A stretch of 37,409 nt of DNA from CAZZIZ01 sp964654535 (lineage in GTDB: Bacteria > Bacteroidota > Bacteroidia > Chitinophagales > UBA2359): positions 1 to 37,409 of the forward strand of contig CAZZIZ010000009.1 in assembly GCA_964654535.1 (NCBI GenBank), in the 5' to 3' direction. Under the pieces are notes generated by a model. That model had not been told where the DNA came from, ran no database searches, and saw only the letters and a list, made by a program, of their open reading frames with translations. The translations under genes were made by a program, and so were the position numbers. Positions 1 to 7,278 of this stretch are shown here, one piece after another. The stretch's first letter is position 1, and each line of letters opens with the position of its first letter.

Positions 1-61
1 CTTTATCATATGGGGTTTCGATGGCATCGAAGGCTACGGTACCGACTACTAGTAAGCTCAT
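1..61 (-). CDS. PfkB-type sugar/adenosine kinase, N-terminal fragment
   Basis: Only the first 20 codons lie in the window, and the gene runs off the left edge. The visible N-terminus (MSLLVVGTVAFDAIETPYDK) has the hydrophobic first beta strand and the G-x-x-x-x-D turn of ribokinase/PfkB-family kinases, and it resembles sugar kinases that are common in Bacteroidota. A promoter-like TATCTTTG lies upstream on the same strand (112 to 105), with a perfect inverted repeat between it and the start. The substrate cannot be told from this fragment. Confidence 0.65.
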   Translation of the reverse strand, partial: MSLLVVGTVAFDAIETPYDK

Positions 62-80
62 TTTTCTTTGTTTTAGAATA

Positions 81-98
81 AAATTCCCTGGGGAATTT
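81..98. repeat. 18-bp palindrome, possible operator of the sugar kinase
   Basis: AAATTCCC-TG-GGGAATTT is an inverted repeat with two perfect 8-base arms. It sits between the predicted -7 box and the start codon of the minus-strand kinase. The position fits a repressor site or a leader hairpin. The binding protein is unknown. Confidence 0.55.
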
Positions 99-104
99 CG
101 AGCG

Positions 105-112
105 CAAAGATA
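105..112 (-). promoter_or_regulatory. Bacteroidota-type -7 element for the sugar kinase
   Basis: On the minus strand this reads TATCTTTG, an exact match to the TAnnTTTG consensus. A TTTC (one mismatch to TTTG) lies about 20 bases upstream. Transcription would begin near 100, giving a leader of about 40 bases that contains the 81-98 inverted repeat. Confidence 0.5.
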
Positions 113-201
113 ATATTACTTTCTACTTGACGGAAACCGACCACAGTGTTGCCAAATTGTGTATAATACAGAATATAGAACCTAGAAAAGGAAACTTATT
201 A

Positions 202-238
202 GTTGGAGTAACGTTACTTTAGCACAAAGTGCGCCAAC
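202..238 (+). promoter_or_regulatory. Structured leader before the 45-aa gene
   Basis: Three nested inverted repeats end three bases before the ATG at 242. The outer pair is GTTGG (202-206) with CCAAC (234-238). Inside are the perfect palindrome AGTAACGTTACT (207-218) and GCAC-AAA-GTGC (222-232). As DNA this could be a dyad operator of the kind that autoregulates toxin-antitoxin operons. As RNA it could fold into a small three-way junction that covers the initiation region. Confidence 0.45.
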
Positions 239-241
239 CAC

Positions 242-379
242 ATGAATAGAAAGCAAATTAATGAGCAGGTCAAAACAATTAGAACTGTCACAAAAGAAAT
301 TTTGAAGTCGCCTCAGAAATCTAGAGATTTTCTCGAAAAAGCAGGCATAATCAAAAATGCTCCCGCAGAAAAGAAATAG
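242..379 (+). CDS. 45-aa putative antitoxin-like protein
   Basis: This small basic protein of 45 residues begins with ATG at 242. It contains a motif of the form S-R-D-F-L-E-K-A-G-I (residues 28-37), resembling a pattern I associate with short bacterial proteins encoded next to toxin genes. Its TAG stop is two bases from the TTG start of the next gene, so the two are probably translationally coupled. The antitoxin role is inferred from size, order and partner, with no recognised DNA-binding fold. It is too short to assign by domain. Confidence 0.6.
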   Translation: MNRKQINEQVKTIRTVTKEILKSPQKSRDFLEKAGIIKNAPAEKK

Positions 380-381
380 AC

Positions 382-996
382 TTGTCTTTATCGCAACCTA
401 ACGGATTGATCTTGGGTTATCACAGCTGTGACAAATCTCTAGGTTTAAAAATTCTCAACGGAGAAGATCAGTTGAAACCATCTACTAACACTTGGGACTG
501 GCTTGGTGACGGAGTTTATTTTTGGGAACAAAGTCCAGACAGGGCTTTACAGTATGCCCAAGAGGTCCATAAAAAGAAACAGTTTGCCAAGGCTGAAATA
601 TCAGAACCCTTTGTCATAGGAGCAATCTTGGATTTGGGCTTGTGCTTGAATCTTGTTGAGCCAAAGTCTATGCAAATTTTAAAAGATGGTTTTGATGGCT
701 TGGCTTCCGCTTGCGAAAAATCGGGTTCGAAAATTCCTATTAATGACGGCGCAAATAGGGCCCTAGATTGTGCGGTTATTAAATACATTCACCAGTCCAA
801 CAAAAATCTAGGAGCAAATGAATTCGATTCTGTTCGCGGAGCGTTTCCAGAAGGCAATGAGATTTATCCTGGGGCGGAAATACGCTCAAGAACACATATT
901 CAAATTGCAATTCGAAATGTAGATCGGTGTATCCGTGGGTATTTTCTACCAAGACCAGTAGGGGAGTTTAACCCTTCAATGTCATACGAAAGTTGA
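382..996 (+). CDS. ADP-ribosyltransferase-like protein, putative toxin
   Basis: This 204-residue protein has no signal peptide. The N-terminus has GYHSCD (His14) followed by WLGDGVYFWE (Tyr46), the spacing and flavour of the first two catalytic motifs of ART-fold proteins of the DUF3990/PARP-like type. The C-terminal third has R152, E157-G-N-E-I-Y162 and T-H-I-Q-I (171-175), which could supply the third motif. The only suitable start is TTG at 382, two bases after the stop of the upstream 45-aa gene; no in-frame ATG is available there. Two rho-independent terminators follow. The family resemblance is from motif memory. Target and activity are unknown, and a toxin role is inference. Confidence 0.6.
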   Translation: MSLSQPNGLILGYHSCDKSLGLKILNGEDQLKPSTNTWDWLGDGVYFWEQSPDRALQYAQEVHKKKQFAKAEISEPFVIGAILDLGLCLNLVEPKSMQILKDGFDGLASACEKSGSKIPINDGANRALDCAVIKYIHQSNKNLGANEFDSVRGAFPEGNEIYPGAEIRSRTHIQIAIRNVDRCIRGYFLPRPVGEFNPSMSYES

Positions 997-1001
997 ATTC
1001 C

Positions 1002-1025
1002 GCTTCTTATAAAGAAGCTTTTTTT
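1002..1025 (+). terminator. Rho-independent terminator after the ART-like gene
   Basis: A perfect 7-bp stem, GCTTCTT / AAGAAGC with loop ATA, is followed by seven T residues. It starts six bases after the stop codon at 996. Confidence 0.75.
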
Positions 1026-1031
1026 AACAAC

Positions 1032-1060
1032 AAAGCCTCACCGTTTCCGATGAGGCTTTT
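1032..1060. terminator. Second hairpin, bidirectional with tRNA-Asn
   Basis: AAAGCCTCA (1032-1040) pairs with TGAGGCTTT (1051-1059) and is followed by T residues on the plus strand. It lies three bases from the 3' end of the minus-strand tRNA-Asn, so it can also serve that transcript, though the minus-strand T-run is weaker. Confidence 0.65.
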
Positions 1061-1062
1061 TG

Positions 1063-1136
1063 CTCCCCCTCTTGGACTCGAACCAAGGACCCTCTGATTA
1101 ACAGTCAGATGCTCTAACCAGCTGAGCTAAGGAGGA
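1063..1136 (-). tRNA. tRNA-Asn (anticodon GTT)
   Basis: On the minus strand a complete cloverleaf can be drawn. The acceptor stem is TCCTCCT with AGGGGGA. The D-arm begins AGCTCAGCTGG. The anticodon loop is CTGTTAA, flanked by TCTGA/TCAGA. The T-arm is CTTGG-TTCGAGT-CCAAG. The discriminator base is G, as expected for tRNA-Asn. The CCA end is not encoded. The length is 74 bases. Confidence 0.95.
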
Positions 1137-1312
1137 ATTTTACTCTTGATTTCAAGAGCGGCTGCGAAATTAATTCAATTCGCATTTTATAACAACGTCC
1201 ATTCATAAAAAAGGTGCTTTTCGATCAATTATTTTGCCTTTTGAAGCGCGAATTATAGAAATTGAGCTGGAATGGGGCATTTACTTGCAGGATACTCCGC
1301 TTGGGGCTTGTT
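1137..1312. other. Intergenic stretch upstream of tRNA-Asn
   Basis: No coding capacity is seen. It contains a perfect short palindrome, CTCTTGA-TT-TCAAGAG (1143-1158), just 5' of the tRNA on its own strand. Further upstream on that strand is a weak promoter-like TAATTTCG with a TTG about 20 bases before it. The rest shows nothing recognisable. Confidence 0.4.
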
Positions 1313-1495
1313 GCGCGAGGGATTGAGGCCTTTGTTTGAGCTCCTGTTGGCAAAAGCAAGCAAAGCGCTTAGCTCCCTAGAGCTAGAGGCGCTTTTTGCT
1401 TTTGACAGAACAGAGCGAGGGCCGAAAGCCCGACCCCGAGTGCAGTGTGGGCTTGGTCGGAGACCAAAAAGCGAGGCCGACGAGGGGTCGCGCCC
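1313..1495 (+). repeat. Dispersed structured repeat, copy A
   Basis: First of three copies in the window (others 24405-24566 and 37024-37187, the last inverted). It opens with GCGCGAGGGAT and has GAGCTCCTGTTGG, AGAACAGAGCGA and AAAGCCCGACCCC in the same order as the others, and it closes with CGCCC. Between the blocks lie a long hairpin (arms about 1349-1375 and 1380-1406, loop CCTA) and a second one around CTTGGTC-GGA-GACCAAAAAG (1452-1470). This copy is about 20 bases longer than the others because the second hairpin region is expanded. Its open frames are fortuitous. It lies between tRNA-Asn and the sigma factor. Confidence 0.85.
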
Positions 1496-1586
1496 AAACA
1501 AGGGTCTATCAGATACTAATTTATTGGATTTGGGCAGCGAAACGACAGAAAACGGGGTCTGAACATAGTGAAAGGGCTATCTTAAG

Positions 1587-2141
1587 ATGTATAGACTGAA
1601 CTTTTTGAACACTGAAGAGCTAATAAAAGGGTGCTTAAGGAATGACAGAGAGTGTCAAAGGGAATTGTTTCGCCGTTTTGCTCCTACTATGCTCACAGTT
1701 TGCCGTCGCTACGCTCGTCATTATGCCGAGGCGGAAGATATGGTTCAAGATGGTTTTATAAAGGTCTACAAGAACATGGATCGTTTCCGAGGTGAAGGTA
1801 GTTTCGAGGGCTGGGTTCGCCGCATTATGGTAAACACTGCGCTGAAATACTATCGGAAAAGTTCATTCAAAAAGGAGTTGATTGGAACGGAAAATGTTCC
1901 CGAAAAATCTAACGAGCCTACAGTACTCAGCGACATGGCTGAGGAAGAAATATTACAAGTTATTTCTGGTCTTCCTGATGGTTACCGTATCGTGTTTAAC
2001 ATGTACGCGATAGAAGGTTTTAGTCATCGGGAAATTTCAGAGGAATTGGGAATTAAAGAAAGCACATCGCGTTCACAACTGGTAAAAGCCAGAAAGATGT
2101 TGCAGGAGAAAATTTTAAAATTGCACAAATCAGTGGTATGA
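1587..2141 (+). CDS. ECF-family RNA polymerase sigma factor
   Basis: This 184-residue sigma-70 family ECF protein directs RNA polymerase to a stress- or envelope-type regulon. Region 2 (about residues 22-92) contains the typical A-E-D-M-V-Q-D-G-F-I-K-V-Y and F-E-G-W-V-R-R-I core. Region 4 (about 120-175) has L-P-D-G-Y-R-I-V-F-N and the helix-turn-helix S-H-R-E-I-S-E-E-L-G-I with S-T-S-R-S-Q-L-V-K-A-R. The start is ATG at 1587. The stop overlaps the next start as ATGA, so it is translationally coupled to the anti-sigma-like protein. It is the first gene of a probable three-gene operon with that protein and a lipoprotein. Confidence 0.93.
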   Translation: MYRLNFLNTEELIKGCLRNDRECQRELFRRFAPTMLTVCRRYARHYAEAEDMVQDGFIKVYKNMDRFRGEGSFEGWVRRIMVNTALKYYRKSSFKKELIGTENVPEKSNEPTVLSDMAEEEILQVISGLPDGYRIVFNMYAIEGFSHREISEELGIKESTSRSQLVKARKMLQEKILKLHKSVV

Positions 2142-3700
2142 GGAAGCAAAACGAATTTGATGACTTTATCGACAAGAAGGTCGGGGGCTATGCTTCTGAT
2201 GTTCCTACCGACTTATGGGATAAGCTAGAGGCGCGCTTAGATGATCAGGGGCGCGATGGCGCGGGCTGGTGGATGAACCAACAAGGTTGGTTCGGTTTAC
2301 TTGCATTGATTGTTTCTGGAGGATTGATTTTCTCCTACACGAATAGCGTGAGTGTTACTAATGTTACAGCGAACACTCCAGCGGTGGTCGAGGCAAGTAA
2401 CTTGACGCTTGATACGTCGAATGATAGGCCAAAAAGTTCTCCTCAAAATGCTTTGATTGAAATTGCGGAAGGCGATAACAGAAATACTACTAATGCTTTA
2501 AGGTCTTCTGACTCAAAGCTTCTTGTCGGTGCGGACCTTAGGAATAACCTATCTGTTGACGGTGGCAATTTAACTAAGGGTAGTCAAAAGCTTTCTGATT
2601 ACGGATCTGGCGTAAGTGATAAAATCGCTTCGCTAATATCATCAAGCCCAGGGGTTGCAAAGCCTGTTGAACAAAACAGACTAGTTGCGGGGGTTACGCG
2701 AGACTCTGAATCGAATACGCTTTTAAAAAGTGAGAATATATCTAAACCTAGCATTGGCACTACACTGGGCGATAATGAGGTGTTGTTTCAAACCAATGAA
2801 AAAAACAGCGGTAGGCTGAATGCCTCTGCTGGGGATGATTTTCCAAGCCAGTATAAAAGTGAAAGACTGACAGCAATAAAAGATTTTGAGAATTCAACGC
2901 TTAGTGCATTGATTCCGAAAGCGACCAATATAGAGAATCGCGCTTTTAACTTACCAGAGATAAACGACCGGAGCGAAGGAGTTATTGGTTGCAAAACGAA
3001 AAGGAAACGAAATGGCATTTTCCACTTGGAGCTTTTGGTTTCACCCGATGTGGCATTTAGATCTCTAGAGAGTAAAAATGAACAGAACGAGTCGCACATG
3101 TTAAGTCGCGATAGTTCTGAGAATTTTTCTAACGCCTACACTGTAGCAGCCCGAATGGCGTATGTTGCAGAAAGTGGAGTTACCCTGAAGTCCGGCTTAC
3201 AATTTTCACAAATCACGGAGCGCCTAAGCTTTACTAACAATGAAGAGCTAACCTCAATTTTAATCAATGCAGTAGGAGATACAATTTCTAACAATGTTTT
3301 AGTGCCGCGAAATCGAATCAGTTGGAATCGCTATAAACACATTGATATTCCTGTGTTGGTGGGATATGAAATGGGTGATGGGCCTTGGCGTCTAAGTTTT
3401 AGCGGTGGCGTATATATAAACATTGATAGTTGGCAAAGAGGGCAATTTATTTCGCCCGACAGTTTAGGCTTGGTGAATTTTACCACCGCTCAACCAGATG
3501 CTTTAGAGGTGTTTAGAAGAAACGTGGGGCTTAGTGTGTATGCGTCAGTGGGTGCATCTTATCAGTTTGCCGATAAAATGCAGTTCCTCATTGAACCTCA
3601 TTACAGGCACTTCTTGAGGTCGCACACTATAGAGGAATATGGCCTAGAACAGCGCTATAAGACATTTGGCATCTTTGCCGGTGTTCGCTTTACACTTTAA
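2138..3700 (+). CDS. Anti-sigma-like membrane protein fused to an outer-membrane beta-barrel domain
   Basis: This 520-residue protein is encoded four bases overlapping the ECF sigma gene. Residues 1-48 are a soluble N-terminus with F-D-D-F-I-D-K-K and a W-D-K-L-E helix, as in anti-sigma partners. Residues about 50-67 form a single membrane helix. Residues about 70-290 are a low-complexity linker rich in Ser, Asn and Thr. Residues about 295-520 show alternating strands ending in F-G-I-F-A-G-V-R-F-T-L, typical of Bacteroidota porin-family barrel domains. This arrangement next to ECF sigma genes recurs in Bacteroidota. How one chain would span both membranes is unclear, and the C-terminal domain may instead be periplasmic or cleaved. 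Sigma control is inferred from coupling. Confidence 0.75.
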   Translation: MRKQNEFDDFIDKKVGGYASDVPTDLWDKLEARLDDQGRDGAGWWMNQQGWFGLLALIVSGGLIFSYTNSVSVTNVTANTPAVVEASNLTLDTSNDRPKSSPQNALIEIAEGDNRNTTNALRSSDSKLLVGADLRNNLSVDGGNLTKGSQKLSDYGSGVSDKIASLISSSPGVAKPVEQNRLVAGVTRDSESNTLLKSENISKPSIGTTLGDNEVLFQTNEKNSGRLNASAGDDFPSQYKSERLTAIKDFENSTLSALIPKATNIENRAFNLPEINDRSEGVIGCKTKRKRNGIFHLELLVSPDVAFRSLESKNEQNESHMLSRDSSENFSNAYTVAARMAYVAESGVTLKSGLQFSQITERLSFTNNEELTSILINAVGDTISNNVLVPRNRISWNRYKHIDIPVLVGYEMGDGPWRLSFSGGVYINIDSWQRGQFISPDSLGLVNFTTAQPDALEVFRRNVGLSVYASVGASYQFADKMQFLIEPHYRHFLRSHTIEEYGLEQRYKTFGIFAGVRFTL

Positions 3701-3775
3701 CACAAATTTGGACTTTTTGAGGCAGCAGCACCTTTAACACACGGGTCTAGGTTTTAAAGAATGTAAATTTTAAAA

Positions 3776-4780
3776 ATGAAAGCAAAAATTTTTTACCTCC
3801 TTATTCTGGTAACAGTCTTTACTGCCTGTCGCAAGGATGTGGATGAACTACTTTGGGATGGGGCTGTTTCAGATACCGAGCGTAACATAAATTCTCTTTT
3901 TGAAGAAATTCAGGATGTTCCAGAGACCTTTGTGGTTAATGCTGGTAGCAATATTGAAGTCCTAGCTAGTAACGATGTTCTGGTGCGCATTCCAGCCGAT
4001 GCGATGTTAGATGCTGGTGGCAATCTCGTAACTGGCGAAGTGGACTTAGAGATAATCGTAATACTGAGCAAGGCTGATATGATTCGCTACCGCGCGACTA
4101 CTACAACTAGTGATGGTAAGTTTTTAGAAAGCGGAGGAGAAATATTTATTCAGGCTTACAAAAACGGTGTGCCCTTGAGTTTTGACTCCAGCAAGAACTA
4201 CAGTATTAATGTCCCGAATTCAAACCCTTTAAATGATATGGACTATTTCTCAGGAGAGCGCGATGTGGAAGGAAATGTAATTTGGGATCTAGGTACACCC
4301 GACTTGAACTCGGGTTTTTCCAACCCTATTCCCAGTGAGTGGATCGTGAGTGACAGTGTCAGTATAGGGGGTCAAAATGAGTTTAATTTTGGCTATGAAC
4401 TTTTATGCGATCGTTTTGGATGGCAAAACATAGACAAGTTCTTGACAAACTTTGGAGAGCCCGCGTCGGATAATAGAATAAGCGTTGCTGTTCCTGCTGG
4501 ATTTGGCAACAGCAATACTGCAGCATTCTGTATCCTGAATGCTTTTCAAACGGTAACACCCATGAATGTTGATATAGACAATGAGCTCTTTTTTATCGTG
4601 GGTGTTCCCGTAGGTACACCAGTAAGCATCTTTTTGGTTTCGCTGCAGGAAATTAATGGCGTTGAGACCAGCTTTGCAGAAGTCGAAAGCATTGTGGTGG
4701 AAGCCGATCATATGCTCAGCTATAGCAGCCTTACAGAACGAACAAGTGCAGAAATTTCCGCTTTGTTGGACGCGATTTAA
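3776..4780 (+). CDS. Lipoprotein of unknown function
   Basis: This 334-residue lipoprotein has signal peptide residues 1-17 and lipobox F-T-A-C with Cys18. Following the linker, V-R-I-P-A-D-A-M and G-x-V-D-L-E-I-I-V (about 63-90) resemble the ZU5-like/beta-sandwich module of many Bacteroidota surface lipoproteins. The remainder is beta-rich with no catalytic motif seen. It lies 75 bases after the sigma/anti-sigma pair on the same strand and is probably their co-transcribed target or envelope partner. A strong terminator follows. Confidence 0.75.
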   Translation: MKAKIFYLLILVTVFTACRKDVDELLWDGAVSDTERNINSLFEEIQDVPETFVVNAGSNIEVLASNDVLVRIPADAMLDAGGNLVTGEVDLEIIVILSKADMIRYRATTTTSDGKFLESGGEIFIQAYKNGVPLSFDSSKNYSINVPNSNPLNDMDYFSGERDVEGNVIWDLGTPDLNSGFSNPIPSEWIVSDSVSIGGQNEFNFGYELLCDRFGWQNIDKFLTNFGEPASDNRISVAVPAGFGNSNTAAFCILNAFQTVTPMNVDIDNELFFIVGVPVGTPVSIFLVSLQEINGVETSFAEVESIVVEADHMLSYSSLTERTSAEISALLDAI

Positions 4781-4803
4781 AAATCATATTAGTCTAGAAA
4801 TAG

Positions 4804-4838
4804 AAAAAGGGAGTTTGCTAAAACAGACTCCCTTTTTT
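4804..4838. terminator. Bidirectional terminator between convergent genes
   Basis: AAAAAGGGAGTTTG pairs with CAGACTCCCTTTTT around the loop CTAAAA. T-runs occur on both strands, so it can end both the lipoprotein transcript (plus) and the TerB-like gene transcript (minus). Confidence 0.85.
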
Positions 4839-4858
4839 AATGCGTTTATGAATTTACT

Positions 4859-5338
4859 TTAAGCTAAATCTTCTTCTGGTTTAGCGATTGGGTCAATCAT
4901 TGGTAGGTCAATAAGTTTTGCCTCGCTGTTATCAATTGAAAAGAAACCCAACACACCTCCACTTGCTTTCGCGATATGCTTTGCAAAGGTCTTGTAGCCA
5001 TTGTACATTAAGTATGATACTTTGGGGCTAAGTTTGGGCAATACGCTATTGACGCGTGCAATGTCTTTGCTCAAAGCGTCAACGGCCTCCTTCGCATCCT
5101 CAGGTAATGCTTCCACCTCGGCCTCAAAACGCTTTGTAAAATTTTTGCTTACATCTTCATAGTATGCGTTAAGCAAATGGGGTTCACCGTAAGTACGAAT
5201 GTGGGCAATTTTGCCTGCCCAATATGTCTCATCCATATCCACCTCGCCATCAGCTTTGGCAATTAGCGCCCCAACTTTGATTAGGGTTTCCTTCAGTATA
5301 GTATACTCCTGGTCACTTAAGTTTTCGAAATGTTTCAT
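4859..5338 (-). CDS. TerB-like small acidic protein
   Basis: This 159-residue cytoplasmic protein has no signal peptide. Near its N-terminus the segment A-L-I-A-K-A-D-G-E-V-D-M-D-E-T (about residues 24-38) matches the acidic metal-binding helix-turn typical of TerB/DUF-type domains. The rest is predicted helical with a small hydrophobic Gly-rich segment near residue 130. The start is set at the ATG at 5338 (MKHFENLS). A longer frame upstream has no plausible ribosome site and would give an odd hydrophobic extension. Function is unknown; a TerB-type fold is a moderate guess. Confidence 0.7.
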   Translation of the reverse strand: MKHFENLSDQEYTILKETLIKVGALIAKADGEVDMDETYWAGKIAHIRTYGEPHLLNAYYEDVSKNFTKRFEAEVEALPEDAKEAVDALSKDIARVNSVLPKLSPKVSYLMYNGYKTFAKHIAKASGGVLGFFSIDNSEAKLIDLPMIDPIAKPEEDLA

Positions 5339-5394
5339 TGTTATTATAATGTTCCGCAAAGAAAGTAGAAAGAATAACAATGACCAACAATATG

Positions 5395-5409
5395 GACATC
5401 AAGGATGTC
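5395..5409. repeat. Short inverted repeat between divergent genes
   Basis: GACATC-AAG-GATGTC is a perfect 6-bp dyad midway between the TerB-like gene (minus) and the barrel-protein gene (plus). It is a possible operator or leader hairpin. The evidence is limited to symmetry and position. Confidence 0.35.
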
Positions 5410-5467
5410 TATAATCGTGTCTTTCTAATATGCATACAAGGCTTATTTTAAAGCCAAATTGAATTTT

Positions 5468-5962
5468 ATGAAGAAATTGTTCTTTTGTCTGCTAATCTCT
5501 GGTCTTGCATTTACGTCTCTTACGGGCCAAACCGAGCGGGGGAACCTTCTCCTTGGAGGTAACGCAGGTATAAACCTAAGAACCAACGAAAACACCGACG
5601 ATTTTAATTTCACACTCAATCTAAGTCCTAGGGTTGGCTTATTTCTTATCGACAACTTGGCTGTAGGGGCTCGTGCTTCTGGGTCTATTCAAAAATTCGC
5701 CAATATAGACGGAATCAATACTCAACTAGTAATCGGGCCCTTTGCTCGATACTATTTTCATAATTTGTTTGTGGAGACAAACTTCGGTCTAAATCGTGGA
5801 GACTTTGATGTCGGCTTTGGATTGGGTTATGCAATTTTTATAAGCCCGAATGTAGCATTGGAGCCAATTGCTAACCTAAATGTTCTGAATGGCTTTGATC
5901 TAAATATATTAGCGGGCTTCCAATTGTACTTTTCTCCTGGAGAACTTAACTCCTCTTTTTAG
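5468..5962 (+). CDS. Small outer-membrane beta-barrel protein
   Basis: This 164-residue exported protein has signal peptide MKKLFFCLLISGLAFTSLTG, cleaved near Q-T-E. The mature part alternates short polar and aromatic strands (L-L-L-G-G-N-A-G-I-N-L, S-P-R-V-G-L-F, I-G-P-F-A-R-Y-Y-F, F-G-L-G-Y-A-I-F) and ends near F-Q-L-Y-F, as small 8-strand barrels do. The start was chosen at ATG 5468; a TTG nine bases upstream would only add three residues. Ligand or role cannot be inferred. Confidence 0.8.
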   Translation: MKKLFFCLLISGLAFTSLTGQTERGNLLLGGNAGINLRTNENTDDFNFTLNLSPRVGLFLIDNLAVGARASGSIQKFANIDGINTQLVIGPFARYYFHNLFVETNFGLNRGDFDVGFGLGYAIFISPNVALEPIANLNVLNGFDLNILAGFQLYFSPGELNSSF

Positions 5963-5995
5963 CGCACTGGTTAAGCACATAACAGACCCATTTCC

Positions 5996-7213
5996 GTGCT
6001 CAAAAACCTAAAGCTTTACACCTGGTTTTACGCCGCCAGTTCGTTTATCGGCTGGATGCCGGTTTTTGTCTTGTACTTCGGCGAGCATCTTGCTCTGGGT
6101 GAAATATTATTGCTAGAATCGATTTATTACATCTCTGTTGTCGCGCTGGAAGTACCATCCGGATATTTCTCAGATGTAATAGGCCGCAAACCAACACTCT
6201 TGTTATCCGCGCTTTTTCTTCTTGCTGCGTCGCTGCTATTTCTTCTTGGTGGAAGTTTTGGTGTTTTTGTAGCTGGTCAAATTTGTTTCGCTGGTTGGAT
6301 GGCTTTTCAGTCTGGAACCAATACTGTCTTTCATTTTGAATCTTTAAAGGCACTTGGAAAAGATGCTGAGTATGGCGATCGTGAGGCAAGGGTCGCCAAG
6401 ATTGGTTTTTATACCGGTGGGGTTGCTGCTCTGCTAGGTGGCTGTTTGGGGGTCTGGGATTTGCGTTGGGCATACATAATAACGGTTGCTGCGGCTATAG
6501 TAGGGGTAATAAGCGCCCTCCAATTTACAGAACCAGATAGAGAGGCGTTGAAAGGAACTGGTGCATATAGTATCGGTAAGCAACTTAAAGAGTCCTTTGC
6601 GTATTTTGCTCAGAAGCCCTTGGGCTGGCTCTTCGCTTACATAATTTTCATTTATGCGTTGGCTCATATTCCTTATGAGTTTTATCAGCCATATTTGAAG
6701 TTGCTCGAAGGAGATCGCCTACTTGGTGGAATTCCAGCAACGGTGGCATCTGGAATTTTATACGCGGCAACGCTTTTCTTTGGCGCATACGTTTCTGGTA
6801 AAAGCATGTTGCTTGCTCGGCGATTTGGAATAAAGGGCCTACTCTTTCTTTCGATGATAATTATGATTGCCATCATAGCTATTATGGGCTTCGTACTTCA
6901 TCCCGCATTGGTTGTAATAATCCTACTTCGAGGTGCACCTCGTTCACTTATAAAGGCGCCAACCAATGCTATTATTACGCCGAAAGTAGAGAGTGGTCAG
7001 CGTGCTACTCTTTTTTCATTGGTCAGCCTTATCAGTCGCTTGGCTTTTTTCTTTATGCTCTTTGGTCTTTCTTTTATAGTGCCGCACGAAATAGTAACAG
7101 ATTGGGATACGCTTTCTATGGTCTTAATGGTGTCAGCAGGGATTGGCTTAATTGGAGGGCTGCCATTCTTGCTGAGTGTGTTTGCTCAAAAGCTCAGTCT
7201 ACCCGAGCTTTAA
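5996..7213 (+). CDS. MFS transporter
   Basis: This 405-residue inner-membrane protein has about 12 predicted helices. The loop after helix 2 carries the major-facilitator signature G-Y-F-S-D-V-I-G-R-K-P (about residues 57-67). The start is GTG at 5996, because an in-frame stop lies just upstream and no ATG precedes the first helix. The neighbourhood does not indicate a substrate. A drug/metabolite exporter is possible but unproven. Confidence 0.88.
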   Translation: MLKNLKLYTWFYAASSFIGWMPVFVLYFGEHLALGEILLLESIYYISVVALEVPSGYFSDVIGRKPTLLLSALFLLAASLLFLLGGSFGVFVAGQICFAGWMAFQSGTNTVFHFESLKALGKDAEYGDREARVAKIGFYTGGVAALLGGCLGVWDLRWAYIITVAAAIVGVISALQFTEPDREALKGTGAYSIGKQLKESFAYFAQKPLGWLFAYIIFIYALAHIPYEFYQPYLKLLEGDRLLGGIPATVASGILYAATLFFGAYVSGKSMLLARRFGIKGLLFLSMIIMIAIIAIMGFVLHPALVVIILLRGAPRSLIKAPTNAIITPKVESGQRATLFSLVSLISRLAFFFMLFGLSFIVPHEIVTDWDTLSMVLMVSAGIGLIGGLPFLLSVFAQKLSLPEL

Positions 7214-7223
7214 AAACAGGAAT

Positions 7224-7256
7224 TAAAAAAAGGGGATCGGTTTTACCGATCCCCTT
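7224..7256 (-). terminator. Terminator of ssb
   Basis: AAGGGGATCGG and CCGATCCCCTT form an 11-bp stem with loop TTTTA. On the minus strand it is followed by a run of T residues, fitting the end of ssb transcription. On the plus strand the T-run is lacking, so it is a weaker stop for the MFS gene. Confidence 0.8.
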
Positions 7257-7278
7257 GGCAAATAGATTGTTTTTCTTT

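Noticed and set aside
1253..1562. Open frames on both strands in the GC-rich stretch before the sigma factor
   Set aside because: They lie inside structured repeat copy A, overlap on both strands and show no protein-like composition or conservation of frame in the other copies.
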